Of a DNA stretch of 43,783 nucleotides, positions 15,106 to 21,729 are shown piece by piece; within the stretch, counting starts at the first letter, position 1; each line of letters begins with the position of its first letter. The notes beneath the pieces are model-generated. The model made no database searches and was not told the DNA's origin. It saw only the letters and a program-made list of their open reading frames with translations. The DNA comes from Piscicoccus intestinalis NBRC 104926 (GTDB lineage: Bacteria; Actinomycetota; Actinomycetes; Actinomycetales; Dermatophilaceae): the NCBI RefSeq assembly GCF_001515525.1, contig NZ_BCNQ01000033.1, forward strand, positions 1 to 43,783, in the 5' to 3' direction. A program made the translations under genes and the position numbers.

Positions 15106-16205
15106 GTCGGTTCCTCCTGGAGTCGAAGCGATTCGGCGCTCGGCGAGGCGGGCAGGGAGGCAGCCGGCTCCGTGGGCGGTGGGGCGGGAAGAGGGACCAC
15201 GTTGATCGGGCGGCCCGCGGCCGCGGCGATGAGCGATTCCGCGAACATCCGTGCGCCTCGGGCGAGTACCTCATCGCGCCACCAGGCACTGTGGCCCGTC
15301 TGCAGGATCCGCCCCTGCGTGAGCAGGTCACCGTCGCGGGTCGTGTCGATGACCGCGTCGTCGATCGCGAAACCCCTTAGCCGACCGCCGCGCACCGCCT
15401 CGACGGCGGCCTCGGTGTCGGTGAGGGCGGCGCGAGCCACGTTGACGACGAACGAACCGGGCCCCATCCGAGCGATCTGGTCGCGACCGAGGATCGGCGG
15501 TGCGCCGCGAGCGTGACTGGCACACAGGATGACCGCGTCGCTGCGCTCCAGCAGGTCGCGTTGCGAGGCCATCTCGATGCCCAGCTGACGCGCCAGGAAG
15601 ACCGCGTTGGGGTCGATGTCGCAGCCCAGCACCTTCATGCCGACTCCGGCAGCAAGGTGCGCGACCCGGCGACCGATCCGTCCGACTCCCAGGACGCCCG
15701 CGACGCGGCCGTGCAGCTCCACGCCGCGCAGGGAGGTGTCGTCGGGCACCAGGCCCCGGGCGCGATCGTGCGCGAGGTGGCTGCGGGTCGCCAACGACAG
15801 GGTCATGCCCAGGGCGTGCTCGGCGACCGCGGTCGTCGCGTACTCCGGGAGCACGCTCAGGCCCACGCCGTGATCGCGCAGCAGCTCAAGGTCGATGTGG
15901 TCGTAGCCGGTGGCGTAGAGCACGAGCCAGCGCAACCGCGGCAGCCGCGAGAGCAGCGCCGCATCGATCGGTGGCAGGCACCGATTCGTGCACCCCAGCA
16001 CGTCGGTGTCGCGAAGCAGAGCGACGGCCTGCTCACGGTCCGGGCCGCGGTCGCACTCCCTGATGCGCACCTGTGCGAGCTCAGCCAACCGCGCCCAGGC
16101 CGGCTCGGCGATGCTGCCTCGGCCACGGTGGCTCATGACCGTCAACACAGGTCGCTGCGCCGCAGGTCGCGGGGCGTGACGAGCCGTCAGTGCCTCGGTG
16201 CGCAT
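15096..16205 (-). CDS. D-isomer specific 2-hydroxyacid dehydrogenase family, atypical active site
   Basis: 369 aa. Two Rossmann domains: the nucleotide-binding loop is VLGVGRIGRRVAHLAAGVGMKVLGCDID (GxGxxG plus the Asp that prefers NAD). The catalytic Arg is kept in VNVARAALTD and the His in TGHSAWWRDE. The usual Glu of the D-V-F-E-x-E-P segment is missing; the region reads GFAIDDAVIDT. There are about 20 extra residues at the N-terminus and a Pro/Ser-rich tail of about 30. It overlaps the following membrane-protein gene by 10 bases. It may act on an unusual hydroxyacid, or have lost standard activity; the substrate is unknown. Confidence 0.82.
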   Translation of the reverse strand: MRTEALTARHAPRPAAQRPVLTVMSHRGRGSIAEPAWARLAELAQVRIRECDRGPDREQAVALLRDTDVLGCTNRCLPPIDAALLSRLPRLRWLVLYATGYDHIDLELLRDHGVGLSVLPEYATTAVAEHALGMTLSLATRSHLAHDRARGLVPDDTSLRGVELHGRVAGVLGVGRIGRRVAHLAAGVGMKVLGCDIDPNAVFLARQLGIEMASQRDLLERSDAVILCASHARGAPPILGRDQIARMGPGSFVVNVARAALTDTEAAVEAVRGGRLRGFAIDDAVIDTTRDGDLLTQGRILQTGHSAWWRDEVLARGARMFAESLIAAAAGRPINVVPLPAPPPTEPAASLPASPSAESLRLQEEPTCA

Positions 16206-16292
16206 GGTGAGCCTCCGACTCGAGACGTGGGAAGTACCACACCCTTCGGAAGCCCCCGCTCCGGCCCGCGCGGCCTGGCCAAATCTTTGCGA

Positions 16293-16303
16293 TTGTCAGA
16301 CCT
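16293..16303. promoter_or_regulatory. Possible GntR-type half/whole operator
   Basis: TTGTCAGACCT contains the 7-bp dyad GTCAGAC (16295-16301) in an AT-richer patch upstream of the dehydrogenase start. The shape resembles FadR/FCD-type GntR sites, but no GntR gene is nearby, so this is weak. Confidence 0.25.
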
Positions 16304-16315
16304 TTTCTTGACGGT

Positions 16316-17044
16316 TCAGCGCCCGCTGCGCCCGAGGAACTCCCGCAGCGATCGCGGGTCGGGCTGGTCGGCCTGCGCGAGCCAGGCCTCGTAGCCGGGG
16401 CGCAGGCGCGCCCAGTCTCCGTCGGTCATCGCGAACCAGGCGGTGTCGCGGTTGCGGTTCTTGTAGAACGCCGCGTTGCGCCAGGTGCCCTCGTAGGTGA
16501 AACCGAGGCGTGCGGCGGCTCGGCGGCTGCGCTCGTTGAGGGCGTCGCACTTCCACTCGTAGCGACGGAAGCCCAGGTCGTCGAACACGTGCCGGGCCAG
16601 CAAGTACATCGCCTCGGTGGCGGGGGTGGCGCGCCGCGCGCCCGCGCCGTACATGATCCAGCCGACCTCGATCGTGCCGCCGGCGGGCGCGATGCGCAGG
16701 TAGGAGGCGGTGCCGACGACCCGGCCGTGGTAGCCGCCGGCTTGGGCGTCGGTGACGATCGCAAAGGGCAGCACATCGGGGTCGTCGATGAGCGCACCGA
16801 TCCCCTGCGCGTATCCGTCGGGCCCGTCCACGCGGTGGAACGGTCCGAATGGCATGTAGGTCCACTGCTCGTCGCCGGCCCCGGCCTGCAGGTCGGACAG
16901 GAGGCACCCGGCATGGTCGCGGGTCAGCGGCTCGAGGCGGCAGGAGCGACCCGTCAGCGTCACCGGCTGCGGGGTTTTCGCGCCGGCGTAGGTCAGCTGC
17001 TCGCCGATCGGCTGGCCGAATTCGTTGACTCGCGGCTCGGGCAT
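16316..17044 (-). CDS. GNAT-family N-acetyltransferase (RimJ/RimL-like)
   Basis: 242 aa. The acetyl-CoA fold is recognisable: RSCRLEPLTRDHAGCLL at the start of the domain, GTASYLRIAPAGGTIEVGWIMYG (beta4, substrate side), ATEAMYLLARHVFDDLGFRRYEWKCDALNERSRRAAARLGFTYEG (the pyrophosphate loop is variant, then the classic N-x-x-S-x-x-x-A-x-x-L-G-F motif), and FYKNRNRDTAWFAMTDGDW. Members of this type acetylate protein N-termini or small amines. About 40 N-terminal residues are extra. The ATG at 17044 follows GGAGGTTCCCC on the coding strand. Confidence 0.9.
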   Translation of the reverse strand: MPEPRVNEFGQPIGEQLTYAGAKTPQPVTLTGRSCRLEPLTRDHAGCLLSDLQAGAGDEQWTYMPFGPFHRVDGPDGYAQGIGALIDDPDVLPFAIVTDAQAGGYHGRVVGTASYLRIAPAGGTIEVGWIMYGAGARRATPATEAMYLLARHVFDDLGFRRYEWKCDALNERSRRAAARLGFTYEGTWRNAAFYKNRNRDTAWFAMTDGDWARLRPGYEAWLAQADQPDPRSLREFLGRSGR

Positions 17045-17151
17045 GGGGAACCTCCGGTTCGGGCATCGAGGGCGGGCGGGCCCAGATCTCCGTCACCGTA
17101 GCCCGCCGCGCGGGTCGGGCGCCGCGGGGCGCAGGACGTGAGGCTGGACAC

Positions 17152-17218
17152 CGGGTCCGGACGCCGCCGGGCGCCGGGCGCGTTGAGGAACAGCGGGTCC
17201 GGACGTCGCCGGGCACCG
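17152..17218. repeat. 25-bp direct repeat, two copies 42 bp apart
   Basis: CGGGTCCGGACG followed by CCGCCGGGCGCCG at 17152-17176 recurs with two changes at 17194-17218. It lies in the gene-free stretch 17045-17447, outside any supported gene. Confidence 0.6.
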
Positions 17219-17265
17219 CAACTGGGCGCATTCCAGCCCTCGACCGGTTATCCACAGGGGTGTGG

Positions 17266-17377
17266 CCACCGTTCGGACTATCACCGCGCTCGGCCGGCGG
17301 GATCCGTTCTGGCAAAGGTGCAGGTCAGCGTGGTGAGACCTTCGGCGGACCGCGCGCGGTGATAGTCCGAACGGTGG
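17266..17377. repeat. Long-arm hairpin element C (24-bp perfect inverted repeats, 64-bp interior)
   Basis: Arms at 17266-17289 (CCACCGTTCGGACTATC...) and 17354-17377 are perfect complements. The 64-bp interior carries GGCAAAGGTGCAGGTC at interior bases 22-37. The element at 31098-31210, read on the other strand, has GGTAAAGCCGCAGGTC at exactly the same interior positions although its arms differ. It lies between the divergent GNAT and ECF sigma genes. Confidence 0.75.
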
Positions 17378-17447
17378 GCGCTCGTAGTGAGCCAGGCGCA
17401 ATTCGTGCAGAGCTGTCACGACTCGCGCCTTCGCGACATGTAGGGGC

Positions 17448-18086
17448 ATGCACACCGATGTCACGATGAGAGTCGTGCCAGACGCGCCGCCGCCGCAGGC
17501 CCGCGGCGCCACAACCAATTCGGCGACGCGGGACGATCCGGCGACGCAGGACGATCCGGCGCCGCAGGACGATTCGACGCCGCAGGGCGATCCGGCGACG
17601 AGGATGACCGCGCTGTTCGACGCCGCCTACGCCGACCTGGTGCGGTTCGTGCGGGCGCGGGCCGCGAGCCGCGTCGACGACGTGGTGGCGGAGGTCTTCC
17701 TCACCGCGTGGCGCCGGTTCGACGCGGTGCCGACCGAACTCGACGGCGCCCGCGCGTGGCTGTTCACGACCGCGCGCTATGTGCTGCTCAACGACGCCCG
17801 GCGTGCGGCGAGCGACGCGTTGCCGCTGCTCATCGAGGTCGCGCAGCTGCCGCCGGACGACGACGTCGCTGCCCGTCTCGACATGGCCGCCGCGCTGCGC
17901 GCGCTCGACGCCGCCGACCAGGAGGCGCTCGGGCTCAGCGTCGTCGACGGACTGAGCAACGCAGAGGCCGCGAAGGTGCTCGGCATCGGCATCAACGCGT
18001 ACGCCGGCCGCCTGTCCCGGGCGCGCCGACGGTTGCGCGCCCGCCTCGAGCCCACGCCTGACGACCGGAAGGGAGTGCAGCGATGA
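17448..18086 (+). CDS. ECF-type RNA polymerase sigma factor
   Basis: 212 aa. Region 2 is ALFDAAYADLVRFVRARA... DDVVAEVFLTAWRRFD (residues ~54-95, core polymerase and -10 contact). Region 4 is ALDAADQEALGLSVVDGLSNAEAAKVLGIGINAYAGRLSRARRRL with a clear HTH (~150-200). The N-terminal ~50 residues are a low-complexity tail built from a six-residue tandem repeat. The ATG at 17448 opens the frame; an ATG at 17604, after the repeat, would remove the tail but lacks a spaced ribosome binding site. The stop overlaps the anti-sigma start by four bases (ATGA), the usual arrangement for a sigma/anti-sigma pair. Confidence 0.88.
   Translation: MHTDVTMRVVPDAPPPQARGATTNSATRDDPATQDDPAPQDDSTPQGDPATRMTALFDAAYADLVRFVRARAASRVDDVVAEVFLTAWRRFDAVPTELDGARAWLFTTARYVLLNDARRAASDALPLLIEVAQLPPDDDVAARLDMAAALRALDAADQEALGLSVVDGLSNAEAAKVLGIGINAYAGRLSRARRRLRARLEPTPDDRKGVQR
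17528..17599 (+). repeat. Four 18-bp tandem units in the sigma-factor N-terminus
   Basis: Units of the form CGGGACGATCCGGCGACG, slightly diverged, encode DDPATQ / DDPAPQ / DDSTPQ / GDPATR. They are in frame, so copy number changes would only alter tail length. Confidence 0.75.
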
Positions 18087-19219
18087 CACCCGAGAACCCC
18101 CAGACCGATGCCGAGTTCGACGCCCGCACCGCGACGCTGCTGCGCTCCGTCGTCGCCGGCCACCGCGCCGACGGCACGCCCGAGCCGGCCGACCCGCAGG
18201 GCCCCGCCGCCCGGGCGCTGCTCGAGCGGATGCTCGCCACCCCGGCCGGGGCGGCGACGAGCGAGCGTCACGCCGCGACGCCACTCAAGCGGCCCGACGA
18301 GCGGCCCGGGGTACGGCCCGTCACACCTGCCGCCTCCCGGCCCGCCACCCGCGTCGATTCCGGCCCCGCCTCCCGCGTCGAAGCCGGCCCCGCCTCCCGT
18401 GTGGATTCCGGCCCGTCCTCTCGTGGCGGTTCCCGGCCCGCCTCCGGGTCGGGACGCGCGCGGATCAGGCCTCTCGGGCGCCGCACCGGCCCTCGCACCG
18501 GCTCCCGCGCCGGCTCCCGGGTCGGCCGCCGAGCCCTGCTGGCGCTGGGCGCGCTGGTGCTGGCCGCGGCGTTGGGAGTGGCGGGCCTGGCGAGCCCGCA
18601 GCAGGCCTTCGCGACGTGGACGAGCACCCCGACGCACATCAGCGACGACCGCGCGCTCGCCACCATCACCCAGTGCCGCGACGACCTCCTGCGCGGAGGC
18701 GACTGGCCCGGCGCGGACGGCGCCCCCAGTCGCGCGCAGGTCGAGGGGCTGACGCTCGTCATCGCCGAGCGGCGCGGACGCAACACCTTCGGCGTGCTGG
18801 CCGGTGACGGCTGGATGATGGATTGCCTCGCGACCGACTCCTGGCTGCCGTTCACGGGTGTCGGCGGCTCCGCGTCGGGCCTGTCCCCCATCCCGCGCGG
18901 GCAGGTGCCGGCGAACGGGTTGGGGATGGTGTGGCGGTCGGGCTCCATGACCTCCGGCCTGGGCACCTCGGCGTCGTTCGAATCCGTTGTCGCTCAGGTT
19001 GGTTCGCAGGTTCGGTCGGTGCGTCTGCAGACGCAGCGCGGGCCCGTGCAGGCGTCGGTGGCGGGCGGTTTCGCGGCAGCATGGTGGCCGGTGGACGGCG
19101 ACCCGCAGGTCGACTCCCCCGTCTCGGCGACCCTCACGCTGACCGACGGGCGCACGGTCGAGGTGCCCGACGTCACCGCGGCGGGGGCCGACTACGCCAG
19201 GCGCCACGGCGCCTCGTGA
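18083..19219 (+). CDS. Probable anti-sigma factor, single-TM with extracytoplasmic domain
   Basis: 378 aa. The N-terminal ~60 residues (FDARTATLLRSVVAGHRAD... ARALLERMLA) are a helical sigma-binding type segment without the zinc HxxxCxxC motif. Next comes a Pro/Ser/Arg-rich linker of about 85 residues that includes four eight-residue repeats (RVDSGPAS type). One membrane helix follows (RRALLALGALVLAAALGVAGLA, ~148-169). The C-terminal ~200 residues are outside the cell, with two cysteines (ITQCRDDL and MMDCLATD) that could form a disulfide. The ATGA overlap with the sigma gene supports the pairing. No similarity beyond this layout was recognised for the outer domain. Confidence 0.75.
   Translation: MTPENPQTDAEFDARTATLLRSVVAGHRADGTPEPADPQGPAARALLERMLATPAGAATSERHAATPLKRPDERPGVRPVTPAASRPATRVDSGPASRVEAGPASRVDSGPSSRGGSRPASGSGRARIRPLGRRTGPRTGSRAGSRVGRRALLALGALVLAAALGVAGLASPQQAFATWTSTPTHISDDRALATITQCRDDLLRGGDWPGADGAPSRAQVEGLTLVIAERRGRNTFGVLAGDGWMMDCLATDSWLPFTGVGGSASGLSPIPRGQVPANGLGMVWRSGSMTSGLGTSASFESVVAQVGSQVRSVRLQTQRGPVQASVAGGFAAAWWPVDGDPQVDSPVSATLTLTDGRTVEVPDVTAAGADYARRHGAS
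18350..18445 (+). repeat. 24-bp tandem units in the anti-sigma linker
   Basis: Four diverged 24-bp units encode RVDSGPAS, RVEAGPAS, RVDSGPSS and RGGSRPAS in frame. Confidence 0.7.
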
Positions 19220-19281
19220 AACGGCTGTCGCAGCGCCCCCGATCGACGCAAGCCCGATCGGTGCGTGGCACAGTGGCGCCC

Positions 19282-19773
19282 GTGAGCGACTCACTGAATT
19301 CCCTGCCTCTCAACACGGACGGCACCGATCCGGCGACGCCCCCGCGCCTGCCGATCTGGTCGATGTGGACCGGCTCCGACGGCCTCAGCCACATCGACGC
19401 CTCCGAGCTGGCCGGCTTCGGCCTCAAGAGCATCGGTGGTGGCGCCGACCCGCAGTGGCTGCGACCGTTTCCCGGCACCGTGACGAACGTGTCGTTCGCG
19501 GTGTTGCCGGTCGGATGGGTCGGCGACTGGCACGAGAGCCCGGCGCCGCAGTGGGTCGTGCCGCTGCGGGGTCGCTGGTTCATCGAGACCCAGGACGGGA
19601 GCCGGGTCGAGATGGGCCCCGGTGAGATTCACTTCGGGCAGGACCAGGGCACGAGCGAACGGGACGGGCACACCGGGCACCGCTCCGGGCAACTCGGCGA
19701 CGAACCGTGCCTGCAGCTGCTCGTTCAGTTCGCACCCCCGGTGGCGGCGTCGACGCAACACCCGTTCGCATGA
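19282..19773 (+). CDS. Cupin-domain protein
   Basis: 163 aa, a single small beta-barrel of the cupin type. Features are GWVGDWHESPAPQWVVPLRGRWFIETQDGSRVEMGPGEIHFGQD: His-Glu at the first cupin motif and G-E-I-H-F-G-Q-D at the second, typical of the AraC-like/DUF ligand-binding cupins. It starts at GTG 19282; no strong ribosome binding site is seen, so a leaderless mRNA is possible. Its stop overlaps the SMP-30 start (ATGA), making a two-gene operon. It probably binds or isomerises a small sugar acid or related metabolite; this is inferred from the partner only. Confidence 0.75.
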   Translation: MSDSLNSLPLNTDGTDPATPPRLPIWSMWTGSDGLSHIDASELAGFGLKSIGGGADPQWLRPFPGTVTNVSFAVLPVGWVGDWHESPAPQWVVPLRGRWFIETQDGSRVEMGPGEIHFGQDQGTSERDGHTGHRSGQLGDEPCLQLLVQFAPPVAASTQHPFA

Positions 19774-20681
19774 GTTCCCCTGTGCTGCTGCGCCCGCCGG
19801 GCCCGCCGGTGGCGAGCGAGCCGACTCTCGTGCGGGTCGACGACGCCCGCTTCGAGGCGGTCGTGAGCGGCGCCCGGCTGACCACGCTGTACGACCGGGC
19901 GATCTGGGCAGAGGGTCCCACCTGGTGGGCCGCGCGGGACATGCTCGTCTTCAGCGACGTGCGCGGCCGTCGGCTGCTCGGGTGGCGCGAGGACGGCGCG
20001 GTGGAGGTGCTCGTCGACGTCACGCCGTTCGGCAACGGCAACGCGGTCGACCCGCAGGGCCGGCTCGTGCATTGCGAGCACGGCCACCGTGCGGTGACGC
20101 GCACCGAATCCGACGGGCGCCGAACGGTGCTCGCCGACAGAGTCGACGGGCGGCGGCTGAACACCCCGAACGATCTCGCGATCGGCCCCGAGGGCCGGTT
20201 GTGGTTCACCGACCCGACCTTCGGTCTCCTCGACCCGCGGGAGGGTTACCCGGCGCAGCCGGAGCTCGACGTCATGGGCTTGTACCGGATCGACCCCGAG
20301 GGCCTTTGGCTCGCTGCGAAATTCGACTATCCCAACGGCCTCGCGTTCGCGCCCGACGGCTCCCGGTTGTACGTCTCGCAGACGCCGCCGGGCGGCGAGG
20401 CCGGGATCATCGCGTTCGACGTGACCGCTCGCGGCCTGACGAACCGTCGCTGGTTCGCGACCGTGCCGAGCGGCATCCCGGACGGCTTCACGGTCGACCG
20501 CCGCGGCTGGGTGTGGACGTCCTCGGGCGAGGGGATCTGGGTGTTCGACGAGGCGGGCACCCGCCTGGGCCTCGTGGCCACCCCGCACCTGACGAGCAAC
20601 TGCGTGTTCGACCCGACGTGGCGTCGCCTCTCCGTCACCGGCGACGACTCCCTCTGGCTCATCGACCTCCCCCACGCCTGA
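19770..20681 (+). CDS. SMP-30/gluconolactonase/LRE-family lactonase
   Basis: 303 aa, a six-bladed beta-propeller calcium lactonase. The metal and active-site residues are readable: Glu in AIWAEGPTWW, Asn in LNTPNDLAIGPEGRLWFTDP, Asn in FDYPNGLAFAPDG, and Asp in GIPDGFTVDRRGWVW. Members open sugar lactones such as gluconolactone. No signal peptide, so cytoplasmic. It is translationally coupled to the preceding cupin gene (ATGA). A hairpin element (20706-20771) follows and may end transcription here and from the convergent gene. Confidence 0.9.
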   Translation: MSSPVLLRPPGPPVASEPTLVRVDDARFEAVVSGARLTTLYDRAIWAEGPTWWAARDMLVFSDVRGRRLLGWREDGAVEVLVDVTPFGNGNAVDPQGRLVHCEHGHRAVTRTESDGRRTVLADRVDGRRLNTPNDLAIGPEGRLWFTDPTFGLLDPREGYPAQPELDVMGLYRIDPEGLWLAAKFDYPNGLAFAPDGSRLYVSQTPPGGEAGIIAFDVTARGLTNRRWFATVPSGIPDGFTVDRRGWVWTSSGEGIWVFDEAGTRLGLVATPHLTSNCVFDPTWRRLSVTGDDSLWLIDLPHA

Positions 20682-20705
20682 CTCAACGCCGACCCACCCG
20701 TCCCC

Positions 20706-20771
20706 GAAAACTGCGTGTCACGGTGAGAACTGCTGTCCGTGCTGCAGTTCCGAACGCGACACGCAGTTTTC
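20706..20771. repeat. Hairpin element family A, copy 1
   Basis: Outer arms GAAAACTGCGTGTC (20706-20719) and complement (20758-20771); inner arms GAACTGC (20727-20733) and GCAGTTC (20744-20750); 10-base loop. It sits between the convergent lactonase and orphan genes. The same nested design is found at 21608 and 40207. Confidence 0.85.
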
Positions 20772-20785
20772 ACGGACACGGGAAG

Positions 20786-21430
20786 TCATCCGTGGATCGC
20801 TGTGAGGAAGTCGTCCATCTCCTGCTCACTCAGAGCCAGATCTTCGGAAAAGCGCCTCAGTTCGATGCGATGACCAACGTCGTCTCGCAACCTGAAATGG
20901 TCACTATGCAGGGCCTCCAATTGACCGACGAGAGTCGCCTCCTGCACGGGCCCCGCCGGCTGTTGCCACACCGTCCGGTCGACGCGCCCAGTCTCCAGCC
21001 GCGCGACGGTGCGCCCCGACAACGTCACGTCGGTTTGCGGTGATGCCTTCTGCAGGGAAGCGACGAACCGGCCCGTCGCCTCGGCGATGGTCTCCGTCAC
21101 GAATGCGGGACGTCGATTCTGTGCGATCCCAGTAACCAACTCGGTGAACATGCGATCTGTCGCACCACTCAGCGGATCGACGTCCAGGGCTGACGGGTCT
21201 CCGAGGCGGAAGATGAGCCGCGTGCTTCCCTGGGTGACCCCTGCGAGGCGCACCTCGCCGAGTTGCTCGAGCACGCGCGGAGGGCGACCCAGACCGGCCG
21301 CGTTCGCGGCCTCGCGCGTCAAGCGAAGAATCACGTCCTGCAGTGCCTCTCCGACCCGCGCGGCAGCATCAGCCCGCAGCTCCCCCGGCGGATCCGCCTG
21401 ACCGTACATCCGCAGCTCGATCTCACGCAT
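20786..21430 (-). CDS. Protein of unknown function (214 aa)
   Basis: Not recognised as a named family. Codon use and ATG with a GAGGTGCT ribosome binding site support a real gene. The N-terminal half has a helical stretch (ADAAARVGEALQDVILRLTREAANAAG) followed by beta-type AGVTQGSTRLIFRLGDP. The C-terminal half contains TLVGQLEALHSDHFRLRDDVGHRIELRRF, a pattern typical of small OB/SH3-like beta-barrels that I have seen only in uncharacterised proteins. No membrane segment or signal peptide. It stands alone, bracketed by two copies of hairpin family A, which suggests an insertion-prone neighbourhood. A stress, defence or regulatory role cannot be judged from the sequence. Confidence 0.65.
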   Translation of the reverse strand: MREIELRMYGQADPPGELRADAAARVGEALQDVILRLTREAANAAGLGRPPRVLEQLGEVRLAGVTQGSTRLIFRLGDPSALDVDPLSGATDRMFTELVTGIAQNRRPAFVTETIAEATGRFVASLQKASPQTDVTLSGRTVARLETGRVDRTVWQQPAGPVQEATLVGQLEALHSDHFRLRDDVGHRIELRRFSEDLALSEQEMDDFLTAIHG

Positions 21431-21607
21431 GGCGCAGCACCTCCTCGTCCGTTCATGGTGCCATCGACCGCCGACAAGACCGAGAGGAACACTGACGCGC
21501 AGGTCAGCGCTTCGAGTAGGTGCTCTGGCGCGACAGACTCACTACCTCGACCTGGACACCGCGCGCGGCGGTCGGCAGGCACACAGCCTCCGACGCCGAG
21601 AGACGCC

Positions 21608-21673
21608 GAGAACTGCGTGTCGTGGTGAGGACTGCGGCACGAACCGCAGTTCTCGTCACGACACGCAGTTCTC
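21608..21673. repeat. Hairpin element family A, copy 2
   Basis: Outer arms GAGAACTGCGTGTCGTG (21608-21624) and perfect complement (21657-21673); inner arms GAGGACTGCGG / CCGCAGTTCTC with one G-T pair; six-base loop. It lies between the PadR gene's 3' end and the start of the orphan gene; the rest of 21431-21729 holds nothing recognisable. Confidence 0.88.
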
Positions 21674-21729
21674 AGGGTCGTTGTGTTCGGGGCGTGGGTG
21701 GCTCGGGGACGGGCGCTCGGGAGCGTTGG

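Noticed and set aside
17266-17377. Element C as a simple terminator
   Set aside because: It lies between divergent starts (GNAT minus, sigma plus), not after a gene, and its 64-base interior is too long for a terminator loop.
18823-19773. Longer start for the cupin gene at 18823
   Set aside because: The extension runs within the anti-sigma coding region in another frame and lacks cupin similarity; GTG 19282 fits the domain.
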